A stretch of DNA of 64,000 nucleotides from Temnothorax longispinosus (Eukaryota > Arthropoda > Insecta > Hymenoptera > Formicidae), in assembly GCF_030848805.1 (NCBI RefSeq), contig NC_092364.1, positions 9,383,770 to 9,447,769 of the forward strand, given 5' to 3'. Made by a program: the position numbers and the translations under genes. Each line of letters starts with the position of its first letter. Position 1 is the first letter of the stretch. Below are positions 1 to 10,869 of this stretch, piece after piece. The notes beneath the pieces are model-generated. The model was not told where the DNA came from and ran no database searches. It saw nothing but the letters and a program-made list of their open reading frames with translations.

Positions 1-31
1 ACGTATTGCACAGATAATATACACCAGTTAA

Positions 32-563
32 GGGGATCCTGCAGTGACTGACGAACTTCCTCGATGTCGATAATGTCAACCTTTCTAATTTTGTTTTCCC
101 TATATCTGTCTTTGTCTAACGAAATGACATCTGTCCTTTTTTCGATTGCTCGCCATCTTACGCAAGATCCGGCAACTACTGTTGCTGCTCTTCTTGTCAT
201 CCTGCATCCGTATTTACATTACTAAAATAATTATTAGCTGGATCTTTTTTTGTACGCATTGAATCTTACTTCTACTTACACGATATTATTCCTACATGTT
301 TTCCCAAGGGTGGATGATAAACATGTACGTATAAACTGTAGAATTTTTGTTTTAAGCAAATATTGTCGTCAGGTGACAGCTGTGTATGTGCCCCAATAAG
401 TAATATTTTTAATTTTTTGGTGCTTTTGATATAAAATCGCGTTTTCCACCCTAGATTTGTGCGGACTTTAATTCTAGACCAAGAACTTGCAATTCTGTAA
501 AGCCAATTAAAAGATCCATTGATTAACGATAATGTCGGTAAATCATACGGCTGCAGGATCCCC
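32..563. mobile_element. TTAA-flanked MITE, copy A (piggyBac type)
   Basis: The element starts GGGGATCCTGCAG and ends with the exact reverse complement CTGCAGGATCCCC. TTAA lies directly outside both ends (28-31 and 564-567), the target duplication typical of piggyBac-family transposons. It is 532 bp and carries no convincing coding sequence, so it would depend on a transposase elsewhere. The interior matches copy B, which abuts it. Ends and target site are seen; the family assignment is inferred. Confidence 0.8.
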
Positions 564-567
564 TTAA

Positions 568-1095
568 GGGGATCCTATAGCGAAGGCCGAACTTCTTCGA
601 CGTCGGTAATGTCAACATTTCTAATCCTGTTTTCTATGTTATATATCTATATTTGTCCTTGTCTAACAAGAGGCATCTGTCTTTGTTCGATTGCTGCGCC
701 ATCTCTCGCTACACGCAATACTGCTTATCCTATCAACTTGAATGTGCTTTTGCTTAATAAAACTTCATTTTACAGAATCTTTTTTTCTAGACGTTGAATC
801 TTAGTTTTATTTACACGATATTGTTCCTACATGTTGTCCCTACGTCGCCTTGGTGTCATTATATATATATATATAAACTGCAGTAATTTTGTTATTGTCG
901 TCAGATGACAGTTGTATGTGCCCAAATTAGTAAAATTTTTAATTTTTTTTCGTTCCCGATATGAAATCGTATAACGCGATGTAGATTTTTGTGCGTACTT
1001 TAATTCTAGACAAAAAACTTGCAATTCTGTAAAGCCAATTCAAAGATTTCTTAAAATGAAAAAATGTCGGTAACTACCGCCACTATAGGATCCCC
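568..1095. mobile_element. TTAA-flanked MITE, copy B (piggyBac type)
   Basis: This is a second copy of the preceding element, 528 bp, with ends GGGGATCCTATAG and CTATAGGATCCCC. The TTAA at 564-567 is shared with copy A and another TTAA follows at 1096-1099. The inner bases of the terminal repeats differ from copy A (TATAG for TGCAG) but match each other within this copy, so the two are separate subfamily members inserted side by side. The interior resembles copy A by eye, with small indels. Confidence 0.8.
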
Positions 1096-1099
1096 TTAA

Positions 1100-2040
1100 A
1101 GAATTTTGGACTGAAAGAAAGAAAAATCTAAATAAAAAAATGTGATAAAATTAAAAGAGACTGACTTGTACTTTTGCGGAATAAAAGTGATTAAGATAAA
1201 TTTTATAAGTGGTGGTATTTAATTTTATAATTTGTTATTTGTTTTGTAATAATAAAAGGTAATTATATGTACAATTAATTTTTAATTAAGAGCCAGTAAG
1301 TAAATTGATAATAAAATAAATGGATAAAATTTAAAATTTATATTTCTTATATAATCAATATTAAACTTTTCAAATTACGAGTTTGTCACACGGATAAACA
1401 GAACGTTTCTGAGTGCGTAAGTGGAGGGAAGAACGCTAGTGTGTGTGGCTATGCGCTTAGTCGCAGCACCGACCCCCACCATTCCCGGTCTTCTCTCACT
1501 GTCTCTTGCATGGCTCCGTGGGACCACGCAATCACGTGTACGATACCGCACAGAAACAATTGTTTTAATTTCAGATAATTTTTCTTTATTTAATAAATAT
1601 TGTTCACACAAATATTTTTAAAAGTATTTTTGTATAATTATTACTAATATATACATTGTACATATATATTTGGCGATTTGTCTTTAAATCCAAAAATAGA
1701 GATTACGTGGCATAATGGTCTGCAAAAATCACGTTAATATTATAAAAATCATTTTAATGACCATCTTAAAATACATATATTTGCCTTTATAACCTTATTG
1801 AACGAGTCTCTAATGAAATTATTTATTAACGGCTTCATACTTAAATCTTGATGCTAACTTAACCTCAAAATTTTTAACAGTTTAATCCAACTGGAGCCCT
1901 TATTTCGAGATACGTGATAGAAATATGCCGATCCCAAATCTCCTAAAAAGCAGTTTAATCATTAATTAAATAATTTAACCATAATTATTTCACCATTTAC
2001 ATGATTTTATAATAATTATTGTTCTTATGCTATATGTTAC
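1100..2040. other. No gene recognised; AT-rich spacer
   Basis: AT-rich sequence with stops in all frames. A short GC-richer patch at about 1395-1555 is open on both strands but resembles no family I know and has no start or splice context that would support a gene. Confidence 0.5.
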
Positions 2041-2628
2041 AGTATTGTTTTCCATCAGTGGATGTTCATGCAGTCCAAAGCAGCACCAAGTAGTTTGATA
2101 GAAGAGCAAAAAATTTATTTATTAGATATGTAAGTAAGAAAAAGTTAAATTTGATATAAACCATACTTTCCAATATTAATCGTCAATACTGAAAATCCAA
2201 AGTATACGTGTAACATCAACTACAGATTTTCAGTATACATAGATAGTGAATATCACAATACAGATGATTCATACTTAACCTACTTTTATGTTTAAAATAT
2301 ATAATTAGATGTAAATAATAATTACTGTTTTTGTATTATGTTGCAGTGTTACGTTGCTTTCCATCAGTGGAAGTTCACGCAGAGCAGCACCAAGCAGTTT
2401 GATTTCTATCAAACTCTTCTGAGCGACAGCTTTATTTATTAGATACATAAGTAAGAAAAATTTAAACTTGGTATAAACTGCGTTTCAATATTTTAATATC
2501 CAGTACTGAAAATCTAAAGTGTATGTATAACATTAACCATAGATTTTCAGTATAGACAGTGAATATCGGAACACGTCATACTTAACCCCGTACTCTTATG
2601 TTTTAATATGTAATTATGTATGAAATAA
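2041..2628. repeat. Tandem repeat of about 300 bp, two units plus a displaced third
   Basis: Two units starting near 2041 and 2345 share the order: 'ccatcagtgg' block, 'gcagcaccaag' block, 'ttatttattaga', then a hairpin made of 'actgaaaatc' and 'gattttcagta'. The start of a third unit lies at 3529-3640, separated by a 900 bp foldback element. The hairpin part is related to the 99 bp MITE at 19021-19119, so each unit probably contains a decayed copy of that MITE family. Confidence 0.65.
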
Positions 2629-3528
2629 ACAGGGTGATTTTTATTTCGTGTGCCAATCACCTCCGCTATAATTATCTCAGAAAGTATTGATTTATTGGAA
2701 AAATGTTTCAGATAAAAGTTGGAGAGTTCAAGGAGGACCAATAGACAATTTTATTAGATTTTGAGTCCGGGACCTGTGTTAAGCCTAATAAGATCCAAGT
2801 CAAATTATTTAAATAGAAACCTCCTTTTTATGGTATCATCTTTTTCTACTAATTAATATGAACAACTTTTGTCTGAAACATTTTTTTATTTGCCTTACAC
2901 TTTTTGAGATAATCAAGGAAAACTTGGTATTTTTTTCAATATTTAGCTTACAATAGATGTTTGTCAATAAATGTTCGTCGGAGTAAAAAGTGGTACAGGA
3001 CTTTTTGACTTGATTTGGTTTCAAGAATATACTGTTGCAATAGTATTCTAATTCCTTTAAATAATTGTGTACACATGAAAGCTTCAAAAAAATGTATACA
3101 CAAATATTTAAAGAAATTAGGGTATTATTGCAATAACATATTCTTGAGACCATATCAAGTCAAAAAGTCTTGTATCATTTTCCCCTCCGACAAGCATTTA
3201 TCAAGATATAAGCTAAATATTTAAAAAATTACCAAATTTTCTTTGAATATCTCAAAAAGTATAAGGCAAATAAAAAATGTTTCAGACAAAAGTTGTTTAT
3301 ATTAATTAGTAGAAAAAGATGATGTAATAAAAAAAGGAGTTTTTATTTAAAAAATTTGACTTGGACCCTACTGGGCTCAACATGGGTTCCAGACTCAAAA
3401 TCTAATAAAATCATCCATTATTCCTCTATAAAACCTCCAACTTTTATCTGAAACATTTTTCCAATAAACCAATACTTTCTGAGATAATTAGTGAAGATAA
3501 TTGGCATACAAAATAATACTCACCTTGT
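2629..3528. mobile_element. 900 bp palindromic foldback element
   Basis: The two halves are inverted copies of each other over their whole length, about 440 bp each, meeting at an AT-rich loop near 3075-3093. The ends read ACAGGGTGATTT on the left and the complement of ACAAGGTGAGTA on the right. Arm identity looks like 85-90 percent by eye. It interrupts the tandem repeat around it. The apparent open frames on both strands simply mirror each other. It is probably a non-autonomous DNA transposon; the superfamily is not established. Confidence 0.75.
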
Positions 3529-3654
3529 ATAATTAGATATAAATAATAATTACAGTTTTTGTATTATGTTATAGTGTTACGTCATTCTTTATCAGTGGAA
3601 ATTCATACAGTGCAGAGTAGCATGGAGCAGTTTTGAAGAAGAAAGAGATAGAAA

Positions 3655-4129
3655 GATAATATCAATATTATTTTCTTAATATTTTATATAATACTATTAT
3701 TAAAAATAACAATTTAATAAAATTTAATAATATTCATTAAAATGTTTTTAATTTTTAGCAATATTAAATAATTATTATCTAGTATTACACAAATAATATT
3801 ATTACGTTTACAATATTAATATTATTTTAAAATTGTATGTAACAATACTATTAAAAATAATTTAATAAAATTTAATAAAATTATTAAAATGTTTTTTTAA
3901 TTCCTAGCAATATTATACAAATATCACGCAAATATTATAGTAATTTTACCGTAATATTACTGATATATTGCAGTAATATTACCGCAATATTACTGAAATA
4001 AATATCAGTAATATTACTGATATTCATTTTCGCGGACATTTTAATATTACTGAGATATCTCAGTATATTTTGGTCTAATAAGAGTTTATATGGTCATATA
4101 TGATTATATAAGATTATATATAAGGACAT
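3655..4129. repeat. AT-rich low-complexity tract with TAATATTA repeats
   Basis: Repeated AATATTA, CAGTAATATTAC and similar words dominate, followed by ATATATG-type words from about 4080. No coding potential. Confidence 0.6.
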
Positions 4130-4405
4130 ATATATTTAAATAGATTTTAGAAAATTGTTATATATCTTTAAATGTTATTTTTTAAGCGTGCTACTGTATT
4201 ATAAGAGTGGACTTCACGATATAACTGATAAAAATTGTGTCGCTCCGAGACAGAGTCGTGCGAGAATAGCGCGAGACAATGTCGTGTCTTTTTGATGCCG
4301 TTCTTATAACACTGTTTGTCAAATTTTAAATACGAAGAACAGATCACATCGAATGCCATCTATCGGATACTTTGAGATGCAATATTCTGATCTGATCATA
4401 TATAA
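4130..4405. repeat. Dispersed repeat, copy 1
   Basis: This stretch matches 14165-14400 closely, for example the shared words 'gttattttttaag', 'cgttcttataacactgt' and 'catcgaatgccatctatcg'. Both copies are flanked by ATATATG-rich sequence. The unit has no ORF and is probably the unique core of a non-autonomous element whose arms are the ATATATG repeats. Confidence 0.7.
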
Positions 4406-4578
4406 ATAATTTTATATGACTATATCATTTCATATACGATTATATTATTTTCAGTTTAAATTATAAGGTATGTTTGCAAAATAATACGATTAATATATTT
4501 GTTTATAAGAACTATAATATATATTATATAACAGTTTTTTTCACAAATTATTACTGATAATTTCACTGTTTACAAAAA

Positions 4579-5024
4579 TCTATATATATAAAAATGAATG
4601 TATGTATGTATGTATGTATGTATGTATGTCCTTTATACACTCTTGAACTATTTGACCGAATTTTTACCAAAAGTATATAAAATAGGGGTAGAATTTTCCG
4701 GGGAGTGTTATAGAGTGTATAGTTTTTTGTTACCGATCTTTTTGGGAACCGGTATTCGACATTTTTTTATTTTTTCGGGAAATAATTGATTGAATTTCAA
4801 AGAAATATATATGAAACAGGAGTAGAATTTCCTGGGGAATGTCATAATGTGTATAGTTTTTTGTTACCGATTTTCTGGAAACCGGTTTTTCTAATTTTTT
4901 TTAATTTTCAGAAAATAATTGACCGAATCTCAAAGAATTGTTTATGAAACGGGGGTAGAATTTTCCGGGGAATGTTATAAAGTGTATAATTTTTCGTTAC
5001 CGCTTTTTTTGGAAACCGGTATCT
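4579..5024 (+). mobile_element. Helitron 5' end with internal repeats, cut by an assembly gap
   Basis: The start TCTATATATATAAAAATG, preceded by A, is a common insect Helitron 5' terminus. A (TATG)n run follows at about 4593-4628. About 130 bp units then repeat three times, each with 'ttgaccgaat', 'ggggtagaatt' and 'ggaaaccggtat' blocks. The same blocks recur at 17285-17960, just upstream of a Helitron 3' end. Rep/helicase sequence is absent, so this part is non-autonomous or truncated. The family is inferred from the terminus and repeats. Confidence 0.6.
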
Positions 5025-5524
5025 NNNNNNNNNNNNNNNNNNNNNNNNNNNNNNNNNNNNNNNNNNNNNNNNNNNNNNNNNNNNNNNNNNNNNNNNNNNN
5101 NNNNNNNNNNNNNNNNNNNNNNNNNNNNNNNNNNNNNNNNNNNNNNNNNNNNNNNNNNNNNNNNNNNNNNNNNNNNNNNNNNNNNNNNNNNNNNNNNNNN
5201 NNNNNNNNNNNNNNNNNNNNNNNNNNNNNNNNNNNNNNNNNNNNNNNNNNNNNNNNNNNNNNNNNNNNNNNNNNNNNNNNNNNNNNNNNNNNNNNNNNNN
5301 NNNNNNNNNNNNNNNNNNNNNNNNNNNNNNNNNNNNNNNNNNNNNNNNNNNNNNNNNNNNNNNNNNNNNNNNNNNNNNNNNNNNNNNNNNNNNNNNNNNN
5401 NNNNNNNNNNNNNNNNNNNNNNNNNNNNNNNNNNNNNNNNNNNNNNNNNNNNNNNNNNNNNNNNNNNNNNNNNNNNNNNNNNNNNNNNNNNNNNNNNNNN
5501 NNNNNNNNNNNNNNNNNNNNNNNN
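5025..5524. other. Assembly gap of exactly 500 N
   Basis: Unknown sequence inside Helitron-type repeats; the round length suggests a placeholder. Confidence 0.99.
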
Positions 5525-5675
5525 AATGTTCGATAGCTTGCTTAAATATAATATTTGTAGGTATATGCCGAGTATCACGACCAGATAAAATTCTATTAAT
5601 TGTTTTACAGAATGTATATAAGAATAGTTTTGTAATTTTTTGAATTATAGTAGATTTAATTCTTCTTTATGTTCA

Positions 5676-8600
5676 TTACATCTTATAAAATCTAAATTTA
5701 ATTTTTCGTTTAAACGTGCACGTAACAAGGTGGAAACATTTTTGCGAAAAACATACTGAAGAAACATTTTTGTTTAGAATTGAATCAGCTTCAATAAATG
5801 CATGTTTTAAAAAGGATATACACGGGTAAGTTAACGAAGGTTTCTCTCGTACATATTCTCTATGAACTAATTGCATATATTCTTCACGTGTTGTATCTGT
5901 TGTTAAAAGACTCTGTTTACACGCTGGACAATTTTTGAATTGTTTCAAAGACAAAGTCTTTTTTGCAATCCAGCCAGCAACATACACTTGACTATTTCTA
6001 TTCGATGAGATTTTATCCATTATGTGTGTATGCGTAATTTGAGATGATTCTAGAGAATCTTCTTCTACTATTTGTTCTGTAGTGTTTACATGAGAAACGT
6101 TTTTCACAAATTGTTTTAAATGTAAATAACAAATCACCGTCATTTTTATTTCACAGTAGAGCCCATAGACCCTTTCGAAGTCAAATTATTAATTATAATG
6201 TTTTGTACGATCCACAGAATTGGCTACAAGAAGGATTAATATTTCTACGTCCGTGGCTACGAATCATACCAAAAAAATTTTCTAATGGGTCTTGATTAAT
6301 ATTTCTTGTCTTTAAGAACTGTATGCCTGCGTTATTTTACTTTTTCCATATGTTTTGAAAACCACGTAGAGTAAAAATTCAATTTTTTAAGGATGGTATG
6401 CACCTAACTGATTTTTTAGTTTTGGGATCTACATACCGCATGTGAGATAGTTTTTTAATAGCATATGGCCAAAAATCGTGATGTTTGCTATTTTCTTTTA
6501 CTGCAACGCGTAAAGGAGTTTCCGGACGCAAAGTATGTGCGTTGACAGAATCAAACACTTTGTTAAAGAAATCTAATGCGATCGCTGTATCATATCCTTC
6601 CTTGTTTGGCATTTGTAAAGGACCAATCTGCGACTCAACAAATCCTCCTGCAAAGATAAATAAAATACATATAAATATATACATGTATGTTATACACTTA
6701 AATAATTAAAACAAAGTGATAATGTGATTACTACTTATCAAATTACCTTTGATTTTACTGTTGTATTCAACATATGCTGATAATCTTCCACTAAAAACTT
6801 GTGCAGCATTTTTAACTTTCATCTTCTTTATTTTTGGTTTAATTACATGTTCATCAGTTAATGTTGGCACTTGACGATTTAATGTATTTGTATTAATGTC
6901 CATCTTATATGCCAGCTCAATGACATCCCACGTTGCAAAACTGTCGTTCATTTGTTTCTAAATTAGTAACATTAATTTCCAAATTTTTATATAATAAATT
7001 ATTGCGTATCCTTTCAAAAGATGCGGTGGATCATAGATAGGTACTATATTTTGCCGAAAAGTTCAATAGTACCTCCTTAAAAAATAAAAATTATTTTATG
7101 TATTATTTATTATGTTTAATATATAATATATTAATTAAAACTAAAAATACTCACGATATTCTTGACCTGTCTGTATACATTTACTTCTTGAATCGTCGAG
7201 AAGTTTTTTAATGACTGTCATATTGGCCCTCCTTGGTCGCATACTGTTGCGACAATTGTCAAACCAGCTGGAGTTAATTCATTTACTATTTCCTTGATAC
7301 ATCTTAGTAATTGTGGAGATTTTGTTTGACTTTTGCAGAAGTTGTAACTTAATGGAATTTTCCATCCTGTCCAAATTCCTCGTGCCATAAAAACTAATAC
7401 ATGATCGGCTAGTAATGATGTGCGTCTATGTCCCCAATCTTCAAAGCCAATTATTTTGTCATTTGATTGGTCATATTGTAAATTGGCTTCTAACGACATC
7501 TCGTCCCACATTAGTACACATAATTTATCTCTTTCATCATTCATTCGTGCAACATGCTGCCGAAGATGCTCAAAAATAAATTATTAATTCCTGGTTGTAG
7601 AGAATAGTTCGTAACAAATATTTCAGAGTTGTAGGACTCGGTAAAACAAATAATTTTGATAATAATTTGTAACAAGCCCCGGATTGCTTATACAATGATA
7701 GTGCTAAAATTTTTTCTTCCAACGTAAATCTCCTTCCCTATATACACAAATAATAACAAAATAGATTTAGTTTTTACAATTTTTCTAATATAAAATTTTT
7801 GCAATGATTGATTGTATCTGTTAAAAAAAAGAGTACAAAATTAAAAAACCTGCGCGAACTGTCTTTCACAAATAACAAAGATTTACAAATTTATACAATT
7901 GCATGATTATAATTCAAAAAATATATTGTTCAAATATTGTGAACTTCGTTCTGGGCAGGTTGATTTTAATGTAGATTTTAATTCATTAAATAATATTTTG
8001 AAATTTACCTTTGGAGCATACTTTGTGTTTCGTAATTGCATATCAAAGAACAATCTTTGTGTTGGAGTTAAACTATTGAACTTTTTGTAAAATTGTGTAT
8101 TTGAAAACTTCTTTGCATCTTTCAGGCGTGTTTTATAATCTATTATTTGTCTTTTCATTCGGTTTCTTTCCTTCGCTAATTTTACAGTTTTCTTATATAG
8201 TTTTTGTGCTCTTGGTGTTAAATGGCATTGTCTTGTAACAGAACCAAGTATATTTCTTGAGGTACTTGGTGTACTGGGAGTACTGGGACGATTAACTTCT
8301 TTATCTGCGATATTATTTTGATCGTTTTGTAACGCACTTGTTTCTGCACATATAAAATTACTTGTAGAAGTTTCATTAAACTCATGACTATTTTGAGATT
8401 GTGAATGTAACTCATTGTCAGTTGTATTTGTTTCAGATTCTAAATGCAGCTCAGTTGTACTTGTAGAAGTTTCATTACACTCATGACTGGTTTGAGATTG
8501 TAAATGTAACTCATTGTCAGTTGTATTTGCTTCAGATTCTAAATGCAGCTCAGTTGTACTTGTAGAAGTTTCATTACACTCATGACTGGTTTGAGATTGT

Positions 8601-8986
8601 AAATGTAACTCATTGTCAGTTGTATTTGCTTCAAATTCTAAATGTATCTCAGTTATACTTGTTTCAGATTGTGAATGTTGCTCAGTAGTATTTATATCAT
8701 TCACCTCTGTATTAACTGTCTGTGCATTACATATATTTAAACTAGGTACTGCATTATGTTTCAGTATTCGACGATTGACAGAGTAAATATAATCTTCAGG
8801 CAAAAAATGCAAGTGGCATACTCTATATTTTCTTAAATCCTCTGATGAAGTATTGAAAATAATACTATTGTTTACAATTTCTTTCCACTTTTGTGATAAT
8901 GTAGGATTTTTTGGAAAAAAATGGCCAGGAGCCTTTGAGTTTGATTTACAGCCTGGTACAATGCAAAACCACTCTACTTTTACCAT
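5676..8986 (-). pseudogene. P-element/THAP9-like transposase, broken
   Basis: Four minus-strand exons can be followed: 8986-8009, 7737-7155, 7075-6747 and 6647-5676, with GT/AG borders (for example GTAAAT donor at 8008, GCAG acceptor at 6648). The chosen ATG at 8986 lies just after an acceptor and opens a THAP zinc-binding domain: C-x4-C, later CHLH, and AVPS near residue 80. Exon 2 carries GRRFTLEEKILALSLY and the DEMSLE segment of the P-element RNase H-like core; exon 4 carries NQDPLENFFGMIRSHG and a CPAC motif. P transposases bind ends through THAP and cut using GTP. Frame breaks near 7565-7600, 7235, 7045 and 6350 disable this copy as read. No terminal repeats were found. Confidence 0.85.
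8361..8657 (-). repeat. In-frame 99 bp coding minisatellite in the THAP protein
   Basis: The words 'aactcattg' (8409, 8508, 8607) and 'cttgtagaag' (8361, 8460, 8559) recur at exactly 99 bp. The period is 33 codons, so the frame is kept. The encoded unit is rich in Ser, Thr, Glu and Asn and lies between the THAP domain and the transposase core, where a flexible linker is expected. Confidence 0.85.
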
Positions 8987-9123
8987 GATTAAAGTTGAAA
9001 ACTGCAAAAATATAAGAAACTTAAAAATATGTCTTTATTATCTCATCTTATTAGGCATACACGTGAACATAATTAGCAAAATTCTGTTCACAAACTTTTA
9101 TGCAAAACAACATTAAAATACCT

Positions 9124-9250
9124 TACCTTTGTCGCGATGAACCGTCGTCGATCCGCCGATGACCGCGTCACCGTCTTGGTCTCCCTGCCTCCACGACGTG
9201 GACACGCAGCATCCGGATTCCAGCAAAGCGGGCCGAAGGGCAACACCTTT
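9124..9250 (-). other. Possible 5' noncoding exon of the P-element-like gene
   Basis: On the minus strand this GC-rich stretch ends in CGACAAAG followed by GTAAGG, a good donor. The THAP exon begins after a pyrimidine-rich TTTTTGCAG acceptor at about 9003. A second donor-like GTAAGT lies near 9352. These could be leader exons of the transposase gene. This is inference from splice-like signals only. Confidence 0.3.
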
Positions 9251-9589
9251 AAGATCAACATATATAAAAGCATACAACTAAATAAAGCAATCATAACCTT
9301 TTATTATCGGTCGCTGCGATATTTATATATTATATTGTTTATATAAAACTTACCTTATCAGAGAATATTCTTCACACGCTCCACACACAATGTAGTTTAT
9401 TTCCTTTCAATCGCTTTTCTCTATAATTAATAAGCTCACTTTTTACAATAGACCACGTGTATGTATATGTTCACACGGTTTAGCCGTTAAATTGATGTAA
9501 ACGCCACCTGGGACAATATACTAGAATGAACTAACGCGGCCTGAATTTTCATATGAGAGTTGACCGTGCATGGGCGGGACCACGCTGAG
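9251..9589. other. Spacer; nothing recognised
   Basis: AT-rich sequence between the P-element locus and the GC-rich leader of the LINE. No family signature seen. Confidence 0.4.
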
Positions 9590-10125
9590 CCCCCGCGCGC
9601 GCACGCGCCGGTGTCCCTAGCCCTATCAGGTGCTGCGCCCTGGCACGCTACCGATCCTCCTAGGCGACCGTCGCGCCTTACTAGGGCGCCCCTTGTCACT
9701 GCTCCCATCCGCCGGCGGTAGATTTAAAGCCCGCCTACGTGAGACCGGCTGTCCAGGCCGCGACTCATCGTCCGGTTTCTCGACGGCCAGGCCGGACGGG
9801 CCCTGGCTCGTCGACCGGTGGCGGTACACCGGTGGTGGCCCCGTTCCTTGACGGGGACCTTCGTCGGGGCGTCCACCTTTTTGGGTCCTCCGAATTCGGG
9901 CTGCAGTGCTCTCGTGCCGCTGGTGACGCCTTGACAGGCCAGCTGATTTTCCGGCTGTGGGCTCCAGCGTGACCCGCCCGTCGACCGTCCGCCCTCGGGA
10001 GCTTCCTGCTGTCCAGCCGTAAGTCCCTCGATGCGGCATATGCCGTTACAACGTCGTGACCCTGGCCATCTGCTCCGCACTCCCTCGACCTGTAACGCTC
10101 GCAAGAGATCTTAATCCTAACCTAA

Positions 10126-10865
10126 ATGTTCGCTTTCTGCCCGCCCCGGGCGGAGGCACTGTCCCTGACGCCTCCCTCGGCCGAGCTCCCATCTGGGGTG
10201 AGGGACGTGACATTTGTCACGTCACAATGTGAGACGGAAGAAGAGAAGGAAAAGCTAAAGGCGACGGTACAAGCGGCAATGGGTGAGGAGGTCAAGGTCT
10301 CGGAGCCACAGAAAAGGAAACCTAAGATTAAAATAATTAATGTTGGTGGAGAGGAAATGAAAATGGAGGATGATGAATTGTTAGATATAATCAAGAAGCA
10401 GAATAGAATTGGCGAAGATTGCTGTATGCACTTAGTGAAGAAAATTTTAAGAGGAAAAAATAAGGATATTGAGCAAGGATCCGTAATAATCGAAGTGGAC
10501 GAAAGCACTCATAAATCACTAATAAGCAGAGGAAAGATAAATTTAGGATGGCGAAAGTGTCCGATCTTTAATTACATTAATGTTAGAAGATGTTTTAAAT
10601 GCTGGGGATATTATCATATTGCCAAGAATTGCACGAGACAGGAACATGCTATAAATGTGCAGGAAATCATAAGGCGAACGAATGTACAACGGCAAAGAAG
10701 AGGTGTGTAAACTGTACCTTTAAGAATCAGACATACAACTTGAAGATAAATGTTGAACACGAGGCGCTGGATTCGGAATGTCCGCTGGGAAGATACAATA
10801 TAGCAACCACAGGGAGAAGCGGAATTACTCTGGTATACGAATGCGCAAAGCTTCTTGGCGCATAA
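10126..10865 (+). pseudogene. LINE ORF1 (gag-like, CCHC knuckles), one frameshift
   Basis: The reading frame begins at 10126 with a charged region and then shows clustered zinc knuckles of the form C-x2-C-x4-H-x4-C: CFKCWGYYHIAKNC, then CYKCAGNHKANEC and CVNC. The first knuckle and the rest lie in different frames, so one indel occurs near 10640. Such ORF1 proteins bind element RNA. ORF2 follows immediately in another frame. Confidence 0.8.
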
Positions 10866-10869
10866 GGAC

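Noticed and set aside
4919..5578. Open frames spanning the N run (also at 25445-26330 and 60997-61806)
   Set aside because: They consist mostly of unknown residues from 500 N gaps.
9626..10104. Overlapping GC-rich frames on both strands
   Set aside because: They lie in the leader of the LINE, and openness on both strands reflects composition. The zinc-knuckle ORF1 downstream is the real gene.
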